Source: an uncultured Ventosimonas sp. (GTDB lineage: Bacteria; Pseudomonadota; Gammaproteobacteria; Pseudomonadales; Pseudomonadaceae). From it: a DNA stretch of 5,996 nt. The stretch is from the NCBI GenBank assembly GCA_945283395.1, contig CALYQH010000086.1, positions 1 through 5,996 of the forward strand, in the 5' to 3' direction. The notes beneath the pieces were generated by a model. That model had not been told where the DNA came from, searched no databases, and saw only the letters and a list, made by a program, of their open reading frames with translations. The position numbers and the translations under genes were made by a program. This document shows positions 1 through 5,957 of this stretch, one piece after another (position 1 is the first letter of the stretch; every line of letters begins with the position of its first letter).

Positions 1-588
1 TGGGGAGGTATTTCGGTTGACCCTACGACTGATTATATGTTTGTTAGTGATACACGTATAGCACAAGTTAACGGAATAACACCTAAAGCTATTAGCTCAA
101 ATAAGGCTATCCAACAGATTCATCCTGTCAAGCCAAGTACGCCTTTTGCAGCAATGAAGTTACCCTTTATTTCTCCAATAGGAATTCCATGCCAAGCGCC
201 ACCTTATGAAACCATGCAAGCTATAGATTTAAAAACTGGCAAAGCAGTTTGGAACGTGCCTGTAGATACTTTAAAGGATAAAGGAATGTTAGATTTTATT
301 GCTATGAAATTGGCTATACCAATAGGAATGCCAACTTTAAGTGGTTCTATGGCAACTAAAACAGGATTATTATTTTTTGCTGGTAATCACGATTTTTATT
401 TACGGTCTTATAATAGCTATACGGGTCAAGAACTATGGAAAGGCAGCTTGCCAGGGAGAAGCCAAAGTGCTCCTATCAGTTTTATATCACCTAAAACAGG
501 TAACCAATATGTGGTATTAACTGTTAGCGATGCACACTCTTCGCTTAATAAAAGTGATTATGTGATAGCATGGCGATTAGCTGATTAA
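1..588 (+). CDS. gcd: PQQ-dependent membrane-bound dehydrogenase, C-terminal part (glucose dehydrogenase-like)
   Basis: The reading frame is open from base 1 (W-G-G-I-S-V-D-P...) and ends in TAA at 586-588, giving the last 195 residues; the N-terminal membrane segments and the catalytic Asp/Lys region lie outside the window. Family knowledge: these enzymes oxidise aldoses in the periplasm with PQQ and pass electrons to ubiquinone. Seen here are a tryptophan-docking propeller motif (AIDLKTGKAVW), the conserved G-I-P-C-Q-A-P-P stretch, P-I-G-M-P-T-L, G-L-L-F-F-A-G followed by D-F-Y-L-R, a second blade motif (TGQELWKGSLP) and the terminal D-Y-V-I-A. The P-I-G-M-P-T-L and F-A-G...DFYLR wording fits glucose dehydrogenase better than quinate dehydrogenase (QuiA), but substrate cannot be settled from this fragment. 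One oddity is that the usual A-G-G before the C-terminus is replaced by V-S-D. The family is near certain; the gcd symbol is moderately supported. Confidence 0.88.
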   Translation, partial: WGGISVDPTTDYMFVSDTRIAQVNGITPKAISSNKAIQQIHPVKPSTPFAAMKLPFISPIGIPCQAPPYETMQAIDLKTGKAVWNVPVDTLKDKGMLDFIAMKLAIPIGMPTLSGSMATKTGLLFFAGNHDFYLRSYNSYTGQELWKGSLPGRSQSAPISFISPKTGNQYVVLTVSDAHSSLNKSDYVIAWRLAD

Positions 589-630
589 TAGAAGGGACTC
601 CAGCGCGGTTTTTACTGATTAAAATTGATA

Positions 631-636
631 GGGGAG
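631..636 (+). promoter_or_regulatory. Ribosome binding site for the DUF2461 gene
   Basis: GGGGAG is the only good Shine-Dalgarno match before this gene. It sits 10 nt before ATG 647 and 4 nt before TTG 641, so spacing does not decide cleanly. ATG is preferred by codon, with TTG a live alternative. Confidence 0.55.
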
Positions 637-646
637 TATTTTGAAA

Positions 647-1326
647 ATGCAAGGTTTTAAGGGGTTTTCTAACAAGACTTTACAGTTTTTGCAAGAGATA
701 ACAAGGCATAATAGTAAAGAGTGGTTTGAAGAGCATAGATCACTTTATGATGAAAACCTACTGCATCCTTTTAAGCAATTAGTTGAAACATTAACACCCT
801 GTATGTTAGCTATTGATGAACGTTTTGAAACTAGACCAGCTATAGGTAAAACACTCTCACGTATTCACAGAGATACACGTTTCTCAAGAGATAAATCGCG
901 CTATCGTGGTCGTTTTTGGTTATCCTTTAAACGACCTAGTAAAGACTGGAAAGAATCACCTACTTATTTTTTGAAATAGCTACAGATTGGTATCGTTATG
1001 GCCTAGGATATTATTCGGCCCCGAAATATAAGATGGATTTACTACGACAGCTCATAGAACAAGATATTAAAGCTTTTGAAAAGCTAATTTACTATTACCA
1101 GTCTCCTTTTGAATTAATAGGAGATAGTTATAAAAGATCTCTTAATAAAGCATTGCCAGAACATATAGCTACTTGGTACAACCGTAAAAACTTGGCAATT
1201 ATGGTAAGCTCTCAGCAAGTTGAACGTCTTTTTAATAAACAATTAGTCAACGAGCTAACTAGCACATTTCAACAACTAGCCCCGCTCTATCATTATTTAC
1301 AGAAAATAGAAACTTATAATCAATAG
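647..1326 (+). pseudogene. DUF2461 (TIGR02453-type) family protein, frameshifted
   Basis: Two adjacent frames together encode one DUF2461 protein of unknown function. The first part (647-979) carries G-F-K-G-F-S, N-S-K-E-W-F-E-E-H-R and the conserved R-I-H-R-D-T-R-F-S-R-D-K-S-R-Y-R block, then meets TAG at 977-979. The other frame, read from about 961, continues with the expected Y-F-F-E-I-A-T-D-W-Y-R-Y-G-L-G-Y-Y-S-A-P-K and runs to TAG at 1324-1326. The switch falls at six T (967-972); seven T would restore an uninterrupted protein of 226 residues, close to the usual family length. ATG at 647 is chosen, 10 nt after GGGGAG (631-636); a TTG at 641 in the same frame lies only 4 nt after it and would add two residues. 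The rest looks intact, so this may be a very recent mutation, a slippage-rescued gene or a sequencing error. It starts 58 nt after the dehydrogenase stop, with no clear link in function. Confidence 0.85.
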
Positions 1327-1474
1327 TTTTGTAAATATAGCTATCTGAATACAAAGCACAAAGTGCTATTAGTTAGAAAAGAGAAATTACTGCTAAAGAG
1401 ATAGCAAAAGAAACAACCTTTCGCATTTTTCAATCTGTTATATAACAATGTATCAGAGATGATTACTAGTGATT

Positions 1475-1495
1475 ATTAAAGTTTCTAACTTTAAT
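1475..1495. repeat. Perfect 9-bp inverted repeat upstream of the azlC promoter
   Basis: The arms ATTAAAGTT (1475-1483) and AACTTTAAT (1487-1495) are exact reverse complements around a 3-nt centre, TCT. Each arm has a single G:C pair and no T-run follows, so this is a poor terminator. Its place about 28 nt upstream of the candidate -35 would suit a binding site for a dimeric regulator of azlCD. In AT-rich DNA, chance remains possible. Confidence 0.4.
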
Positions 1496-1522
1496 TTAAG
1501 AATATTGATTGATGAGTGTTAG

Positions 1523-1552
1523 TTTACTGATAATTACTGAAAGAATTATAAT
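1523..1552 (+). promoter_or_regulatory. Candidate sigma-70 promoter for the azlC operon
   Basis: A consensus -10 hexamer TATAAT lies at 1547-1552 and a 4-of-6 -35 hexamer TTTACT at 1523-1528, separated by 18 nt. Transcription would begin near 1559, leaving a leader of about 30 nt before GTG 1591. A second -10-like TATAAA at 1581-1586 is too close to that start to serve it well. AT-rich DNA yields such matches by chance. Confidence 0.4.
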
Positions 1553-1590
1553 AACGCTTAACTAACATACAAAAATAGGATATAAATTCT

Positions 1591-2298
1591 GTGCTTAGCC
1601 CTGCTAAATTAAAACCTAAACAAGAAATGAAAAGAGGGCTTATTGCCGCTATACCTATTATGCTTAGTTTTATTCCCTTTTCGTTAGTTTTAGGCGCCCA
1701 AGCTATTCAAAAGGGAATGATAACAGGGGAGATTACCTTGCTAACCGCTCTAAACTTTGCTGGAGGCTCAGAATTCGTAGCGGTAAATTTATGGACATCG
1801 CCACCACATATTTTGCTTATAGCTTTAATGACTTTACTAGTAAATAGTCGCTATATTCTAATGGGGGCAGCGTTAACTCCTTACTTAAAAGATTTACCAA
1901 AGGGCAAAGTTTTAGCTGCTTTATTTTTAATGTGCGACGAAAGCTGGGCTATGGGATTTACTGATGCAAAAAAATCATCTTGCCAACAATTTAACTATTA
2001 CTACTATGTAGGTGCCAGTATCGGCATGTATATAACGTGGATTAGTTTTACTACTGTAGGAGCTTTGATTGGCCCCCTAATAGGTGACGTTACTCATTAT
2101 GGCTTTGATATGGCATTTGTAGCAGTCTTTCTCGTGTTACTTAAGGGAATGTGGAAGGGAGTTTTAGCTGCTTTTCCTTGGTTAATAAGTTTATTAGTCG
2201 CAATAACCAGCTACTTGTTATTACCTGGTGCTTGGTATGAAATATTAGGAGCGCTAGCAGGTTTAATGGTAGCAATTATAATGGCTAGCTATGATTGA
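1591..2298 (+). CDS. azlC: AzlC family transporter, large subunit of branched-chain amino acid exporter
   Basis: This 235-residue hydrophobic protein matches the AzlC family, the large subunit that pairs with AzlD in the inner membrane; characterised members (AzlCD, YgaZH, BrnFE) export branched-chain amino acids and sometimes methionine. Visible marks are an N-terminal membrane segment with I-P-F at residues 28-30, N-F-A-G-G-S-E-F at 55-62 (many members have G-A-S-Q-F here), L-L-V-N-S-R-Y-I at 82-89 corresponding to the family's N-x-R-h motif, C-D-E-S-W-A at 115-120, and hydrophobic segments through to the C-terminus. GTG at 1591 is chosen because it gives the usual short polar N-terminus and has AGGA (1577-1580) 10 nt upstream. 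ATG 1627, twelve codons in, has no good ribosome site and would start almost at the first membrane helix. It ends in TGA overlapping azlD by 8 nt. The true substrate is not shown by sequence. Confidence 0.9.
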   Translation: MLSPAKLKPKQEMKRGLIAAIPIMLSFIPFSLVLGAQAIQKGMITGEITLLTALNFAGGSEFVAVNLWTSPPHILLIALMTLLVNSRYILMGAALTPYLKDLPKGKVLAALFLMCDESWAMGFTDAKKSSCQQFNYYYYVGASIGMYITWISFTTVGALIGPLIGDVTHYGFDMAFVAVFLVLLKGMWKGVLAAFPWLISLLVAITSYLLLPGAWYEILGALAGLMVAIIMASYD

Positions 2299-2593
2299 TA
2301 TAACTGTATTATTAACTATCTTAGCAATGGCCATTGTTACTTACTCAACCAGAGTCACAGGCTATTTATTGTTGCATAATAGAAAATTAAGTCCTCGCTT
2401 AGCTAAGGTATTGGAAGCCATTCCTGGTTGCGTTTTAATAGCCGTTATTGCCCCAGCATTTGCCACTACCCATATAGCTAATTTATTAAGCTTACTAATT
2501 ACTTTACTATTAGTTTGTCGTTATTCATTGTTGTCAACAGTTATCTTAAGTATTGCTGTTACAGTTCTATTGCGTCACTATATACCCTATTAA
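2291..2593 (+). CDS. azlD: AzlD family transporter, small subunit of branched-chain amino acid exporter
   Basis: This 100-residue membrane protein is the usual small partner of AzlC. It has three to four hydrophobic segments. The family's Y-x-x-R-x-x-x-x-x-L motif appears as Y-S-T-R-V-T-G-Y-L-L-L (residues 18-28), followed by a polar stretch (H-N-R-K-L-S-P-R) and A-I-P-G-C-V-L-I-A-V-I-A-P-A, matching the family's P-x-x-V-L-x-A-L-L-A-P block. The start ATG overlaps the end of azlC by 8 nt and has no clear Shine-Dalgarno sequence of its own, so translation is probably coupled to azlC, as expected for subunits made together. Substrate is inferred only from the family. Confidence 0.88.
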   Translation: MIDITVLLTILAMAIVTYSTRVTGYLLLHNRKLSPRLAKVLEAIPGCVLIAVIAPAFATTHIANLLSLLITLLLVCRYSLLSTVILSIAVTVLLRHYIPY

Positions 2594-2605
2594 TAAAATA
2601 GGCTT

Positions 2606-2611
2606 AGGTGG
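2606..2611 (+). promoter_or_regulatory. Ribosome binding site fixing the kinase start at GTG 2619
   Basis: AGGTGG is a near-consensus Shine-Dalgarno sequence 7 nt before GTG at 2619-2621. The longer frame could start at ATG 2553 inside azlD, but its first 22 residues do not resemble a kinase N-terminus. This site therefore decides for GTG. Confidence 0.65.
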
Positions 2612-2618
2612 TTCCAAC

Positions 2619-4613
2619 GTGCGTAAACTGCATAATTTTTTAAAAAATCTTCCTGTCAGTCGTAAATTGATGGCAGCACTTTTTGTGTTATTAATTACCA
2701 TTATTGTTATCTCTAATTTGGCTTTTATTACTGCTAGTTATTGGATTACTTTACAGAGCATGGCATCAAAAGGGTTAAGAACTTTAGGTAATCTTTATGC
2801 TACACCTACTTTAAGCCATCAGCTTTTAAACTCTACTGATACGGCAAATGAAGCACTTGGTCAAATGGTTAATTATATGCCTTTGCGAGGAGCCGCTATC
2901 TATGGAACTGATGGTATGTTATTAGCCGAATTTCCTCATAAAGATGCACCTGACTTTCCGAAAAACATTGCCCTACTTGATAATTGGATGACATCTCAAT
3001 TTGGTACAAATTATATAACAGATTTAGAAAGTGATGATGGGCAGTTTGGTCGATTAGTATTGTTGGCCAGTAATAAATTACCTATAGCTTTTTTTATAGG
3101 TATTAGTTCAGCAAGTTTAGGTATTTTAGTATTAAGTATTTTATTATGGTTAATCTTGGCAAAACAAATTAGAGGACATATTAGTAATCCTATCAAGGAA
3201 TTAGAAACACTAGCCTTAAGAGTTACCAGAGAAGAAAATTACGCTCTGAGGGTTATTCCACATAGTAGAGATGAAATAGGCCAATTATCTACAGCTTTTA
3301 ATACGATGCTTAGTCGCATTGAGGCTAGAGAGCAATTATTAAAAACAGCTAGAGATGAAGCAGAGGCACTCGCAACTGAGATGCGCGAAACGAATGTGCA
3401 GCTAGTTAAGGAAATGCAGGTACGCAATAAAGTTGAAAAAAAATTAACAAGCTTTCAAAGTTATTTGAATAATATTATCAATTCTATGCCTTCCGCTCTT
3501 ATTGCCGTGGATAAAGAACTTTACGTTACACAATGGAATCAGGAGGCAACCAGTATTTCAGGATCAAGCCTCGAAGAGGCTGTAGACCAGCCACTCTTTT
3601 TAGCTTTTCCGCATTTAAAGCCTTATATGGAACAATTAAAGCTATGTATAGAGTCTAATCAGATTGAAAAGGTAGAAAAGGTATCATGGATACAAGAAGG
3701 TCTAGTGCGTCATTATGCTTTAACCTTCTACCCTTTAGTAGGCGAAAATGTGCATGGGGGAGTTATACGCATTGATGACATTACAGAACGCTTAAATCTA
3801 CAGGAACTAATGGTTCAATCAGAAAAAATGTTATCAGTAGGTGGTTTAGCAGCAGGAATGGCCCATGAAATAAATAATCCTTTAGGTGCTATTTTACATA
3901 ATACTCAAAATATACGTCGCAGATTATCAGTTAATTTGTCGAAAAATAAAGAGATTGCGCTGCAGGCAAAGATTTCATTACAAGAGGTTAACAAGTATCT
4001 GGAAATGAGAGAAATACCTCAGTTATTAGATGCTATAAATCAGGCAGGTAGCAGAGCATCAAAAATCGTCACTCATATGTTGGCTTTCAGTAGACGTAGT
4101 AAGAGACAATTTACCCCTGCGAACCTAGCAGATATCATAAGACAAACTCTAGAAATAGCTAAAAATGATCTACAATTAGGTGATGCCCAAGATATTAAGA
4201 ATATAGTAATTAAATTAGATTTGAATGAGACTTTAGTAAAAATACCCATAGTTGTTAATGAAATTGAGCAAGTACTATTCAATTTATTAAAAAATGCCAG
4301 CCAAGCTATTTTAATGCGTACAAACCCTTCAGAAACTGGGCTTATCCAGATTCGGTTATTAAAACGTCAACAATGGGCAGTAATTGAAGTAGAAGATAAT
4401 GGAATTGGTATGACAGAAATAACCGCCAAACGTATTTTCGAACCCTTTTTTACTACCAAAGAGGTAGGTAAAGGTACCGGTTTAGGGCTTTTTGTTTCTT
4501 ATTTCATTATAACCAATAATCATAAGGGTGAATTATCAGTACAGTCTAAGGTTGGTAGAGGAACCTGTTTTTGTATAAAACTACCTATCAATAACACATC
4601 AGGGAGAAATTAA
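2619..4613 (+). CDS. Membrane sensor histidine kinase with periplasmic sensor, HAMP and PAS domains
   Basis: From GTG 2619 the protein has 664 residues. In order: a short basic cytoplasmic tail; membrane segment about 17-39; a periplasmic region of about 115 residues (40-154) with weak CHASE8-like features (Y-G-T-D-G-M-L-L-A-E-F); membrane segment about 155-181; HAMP about 182-235; a charged helical linker; PAS about 283-392 ending D-D-I-T-E-R; a DHp domain with A-G-M-A-H-E-I-N-N-P-L-G and phospho-acceptor His416; and a catalytic domain with N box N-L-L-K-N-A (N559), G1 D-N-G-I-G-M (593-598), F box F-E-P-F-F-T-T and G2 G-K-G-T-G-L-G-L (617-624). All motifs needed for autophosphorylation are present. 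The hairpin between His416 and M-L-A-F-S-R-R is about 77 residues long, some 25 to 30 more than in NtrB-like kinases. There is no receiver domain and no response regulator gene nearby. The gene lies 25 nt after azlD, and its TAA overlaps the next ATG by 1 nt. The signal sensed is unknown. Confidence 0.93.
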   Translation: MRKLHNFLKNLPVSRKLMAALFVLLITIIVISNLAFITASYWITLQSMASKGLRTLGNLYATPTLSHQLLNSTDTANEALGQMVNYMPLRGAAIYGTDGMLLAEFPHKDAPDFPKNIALLDNWMTSQFGTNYITDLESDDGQFGRLVLLASNKLPIAFFIGISSASLGILVLSILLWLILAKQIRGHISNPIKELETLALRVTREENYALRVIPHSRDEIGQLSTAFNTMLSRIEAREQLLKTARDEAEALATEMRETNVQLVKEMQVRNKVEKKLTSFQSYLNNIINSMPSALIAVDKELYVTQWNQEATSISGSSLEEAVDQPLFLAFPHLKPYMEQLKLCIESNQIEKVEKVSWIQEGLVRHYALTFYPLVGENVHGGVIRIDDITERLNLQELMVQSEKMLSVGGLAAGMAHEINNPLGAILHNTQNIRRRLSVNLSKNKEIALQAKISLQEVNKYLEMREIPQLLDAINQAGSRASKIVTHMLAFSRRSKRQFTPANLADIIRQTLEIAKNDLQLGDAQDIKNIVIKLDLNETLVKIPIVVNEIEQVLFNLLKNASQAILMRTNPSETGLIQIRLLKRQQWAVIEVEDNGIGMTEITAKRIFEPFFTTKEVGKGTGLGLFVSYFIITNNHKGELSVQSKVGRGTCFCIKLPINNTSGRN

Positions 4614-5185
4614 TGGCTAACAGACTTACCAAAATTTATACCAAACAAGGTGATAAAGGCTTAACACGTTTAGCTAGTGGTCAAAAAGTAGCTAAAGATC
4701 ATCCTCGCATACAAGCTCTAGGTGAGGTTGATATGCTGAATAGCCAAACAGGGTTATTATTAGCATATCTTAAAGAAAATTCTCACAATCCTGCAATAAT
4801 AGATCTTGCCAATCAACTAACGCCATGTTTACACAGGTTGTTTGATGTAGGAGGAGAGCTTGCTATGCCAAAATATCAAACTATTAGTGAACAAGATATA
4901 CAATACCTTGAACAACTTATAGATAAATGGAATGAGCAATTAGGTCCTTTGGAGGAGTTTATTTTACCCACTGGAGCAATTCCTGCCGCGCAAGCTCATA
5001 TTTGCCGTAGCCAAGCAAGAACAGCTGAAAGAGTTTGCCAAACCTTACATAAAATAGAAGGGGTAAGAGATAAATTAATGGCGTATTTAAATAGAATTTC
5101 AGATTTGTTTTTTGTGTGTGCTAGGTATATTAACCATCTTTTAGCTGTACCTGAAACCTTATGGCAGGCCGCAATCAAAGTATAA
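4613..5185 (+). CDS. PduO-type corrinoid (cob(I)alamin) adenosyltransferase
   Basis: The 190-residue product belongs to the PduO/MMAB-type ATP:cob(I)alamin adenosyltransferases, cytoplasmic trimers that move the 5'-deoxyadenosyl group of ATP to cob(I)alamin to make coenzyme B12. Marks seen are the N-terminal ATP phosphate loop T-K-I-Y-T-K-Q-G-D-K-G (6-16), G-E-V-D-M-L-N-S (37-44), L-F-D-V-G-G-E-L-A (76-84), F-I-L-P-T-G (116-121), C-R-S-Q-A-R-T-A-E-R (131-140) and Y-L-N-R-I-S-D-L-F-F-V-C-A-R (158-171). Length is normal for the family. Two departures from the common pattern are V-D-M-L-N for V-D-E-L-N and F-I-L-P-T-G for F-I-L-P-G-G. The ATG overlaps the kinase stop as TAATG, and AGGGAG (4601-4606) lies 6 nt before it, so the two genes are surely cotranscribed. 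No B12-dependent enzyme or other cobalamin gene is in the window, and no B12 riboswitch is seen. Confidence 0.92.
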   Translation: MANRLTKIYTKQGDKGLTRLASGQKVAKDHPRIQALGEVDMLNSQTGLLLAYLKENSHNPAIIDLANQLTPCLHRLFDVGGELAMPKYQTISEQDIQYLEQLIDKWNEQLGPLEEFILPTGAIPAAQAHICRSQARTAERVCQTLHKIEGVRDKLMAYLNRISDLFFVCARYINHLLAVPETLWQAAIKV

Positions 5186-5221
5186 TTAATTTTAGTAAAG
5201 GGTTTTATCAGGAATACCCAA

Positions 5222-5782
5222 ATGCAACGTAAAGCAAAGTTGATAGTAATACTATTAATAGCTTTTTTAGCTAATAGTGGTTTTGCGCAACAGTCTAACA
5301 CCAAAATATTGATGGATATAGTGGTGGTAGAAATGCCTATAGCTGATTTTATGTTATTACAAAAGCAATCATTCTTTTGGCAAAATAATCCTCAGCAACT
5401 GATTAGATTAATTGAAAACAAGTATAATGAAGACAAAACAACTATCAGTATTATACGTTCACAATTAATAGCCAATAATAATGAAACCATTGTTATTGTA
5501 GGTAATGCTCAAGCTGTTAATACAGATAAACGTTCTATCAATGCAACTCATACCTTAAAAGTAACCCCTAACATATTGACTTATAATCAAATTAATTTAC
5601 TGCTGCAAGACCAAAAAAGTGCTAATAATAAAGCAGTAACAGGAGGATTAGCCTTTGAAAAAATGAGCAGCGAACAAATTGTAATAACAAATAAAGCGTT
5701 AACTTTAATAGCAATAGCCAAGTTGCCTAACACTCGTCAACTTATTTTTATCACGCCTACCATTAAATATGAAAATAACTAA
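5222..5782 (+). CDS. Small exported protein of unknown function with secretin-like sequence patterns
   Basis: I do not recognise this 186-residue protein by name. It has a clear Sec signal peptide: basic M-Q-R-K-A-K, a hydrophobic core (residues 7-17) and a likely signal peptidase I site after G-F-A at residue 22. There is no cysteine at the site, so it is not a lipoprotein. The mature part is rich in Asn, Gln and Lys. Three stretches recall the beta-strands of the secretin domain of GspD/PilQ proteins: I-L-M-D-I-V-V-V-E-M at 29-38 (compare the secretin V-x-I-x-A-x-I-V-E-V), T-L-K-V-T-P-N-I at 111-118, and L-I-A-I-A-K-L-P...L-I-F-I-T-P-T-I at 162-181. It is far too short to be a full secretin. 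ATG 5222 has AGGA (5210-5213) 8 nt upstream and lies 36 nt after the adenosyltransferase stop, so it is probably in the same operon. The coding call is firm; the secretin relation is a hypothesis. Confidence 0.82.
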   Translation: MQRKAKLIVILLIAFLANSGFAQQSNTKILMDIVVVEMPIADFMLLQKQSFFWQNNPQQLIRLIENKYNEDKTTISIIRSQLIANNNETIVIVGNAQAVNTDKRSINATHTLKVTPNILTYNQINLLLQDQKSANNKAVTGGLAFEKMSSEQIVITNKALTLIAIAKLPNTRQLIFITPTIKYENN

Positions 5783-5928
5783 CTATATTATTAATATTGG
5801 GTGTGGAGTAATGTTTATGAGTAAATTTAGGGGGTAATTTAACAAGCAGCACATGAGTAGAAATAGAGGCAAGTTTAGTCAATGAGGTTAAAGCAGCTAA
5901 TAAAATGTGAATAACTAATTATTTTTAT
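5783..5928 (+). other. Intergenic stretch with traces of a possibly decayed small ORF
   Basis: No intact gene is seen. GGAG (5805-5808) lies just before ATG 5811, but that frame stops after eight codons at 5835-5837. A different frame from 5857 to 5907 reads V-E-I-E-A-S-L-V-N-E-V-K-A-A-N-K-M and ends in TGA (5908-5910), preceded in frame by TGA at 5854-5856. This protein-like composition could be the remains of a small gene or chance. It is not annotated as a gene. Confidence 0.35.
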
Positions 5929-5957
5929 AAGCTAGTTTATTAAAGATAAACTAGCTT
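5929..5957 (+). terminator. Perfect 12-bp hairpin, candidate terminator of the azlC operon
   Basis: The arms at 5929-5940 and 5946-5957 (AAGCTAGTTTAT and its exact reverse complement) enclose a 5-nt loop, TAAAG. The + strand continues T-C-T-G-C, giving TTTCT including the stem end, which is a weak U-tract, and the stem is AT-rich. It begins 146 nt after the last stop codon. It could instead be a palindromic protein-binding site or a control element for a gene beyond the window. The hairpin itself is certain; the terminator role is not. Confidence 0.5.

Larger units (their letters stand above)
1327..1590 (+). other. Intergenic region upstream of azlC, no gene seen
   Basis: These 264 bases carry no convincing coding sequence on either strand. 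They hold a small hairpin (AGCAC at 1355-1359, loop AAA, GTGCT at 1363-1367) that has no following T-run and so is a poor terminator for the DUF2461 gene. They also hold a perfect AT-rich inverted repeat at 1475-1495 and a candidate promoter at 1523-1552. A short open stretch around 1378-1446 reads K-E-I-A-K-E-T-T-F-R-I-F-Q but lacks a start codon with a ribosome site and is not recognised. Confidence 0.6.

Noticed and set aside
589..640. Terminator between the dehydrogenase and DUF2461 genes (GC-rich patch at 601-608 followed by T's)
   Set aside because: No stem with a workable loop can be formed from the patch.
1355..1367. Small hairpin after the DUF2461 gene as a terminator
   Set aside because: Only five base pairs and no T-run follow.
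1378..1446. Open stretch reading K-E-I-A-K-E-T-T-F-R-I-F-Q-S-V-I as a small gene
   Set aside because: It has no start codon with a ribosome site, is very short, and matches no family I recognise.
2553..2618. Longer kinase start at ATG 2553 inside azlD
   Set aside because: It would overlap azlD by 41 nt, has no ribosome site, and adds residues unlike a kinase N-terminus. GTG 2619 has AGGTGG 7 nt upstream.
2635..2648. A-T6-A6-T palindrome at the 5' end of the kinase gene
   Set aside because: It falls in coding sequence (N-F-L-K-N-L) of an intact frame and is explained by AT-rich codon use. It could slip, but nothing shows that it does.
3436..3443. A8 tract in the kinase gene as a slippage or frameshift site
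   Set aside because: The reading frame is intact through it and encodes the expected helical linker, so no recoding is needed.
3011..4282. Three minus-strand open frames of 61 to 69 codons within the kinase gene
   Set aside because: All lie antisense to a firmly supported kinase and have compositions expected from reversed coding sequence.
4996..5304. 102-codon open frame on the minus strand
   Set aside because: It is the antisense shadow of the adenosyltransferase and exported-protein genes, with no ribosome site and no recognisable product.
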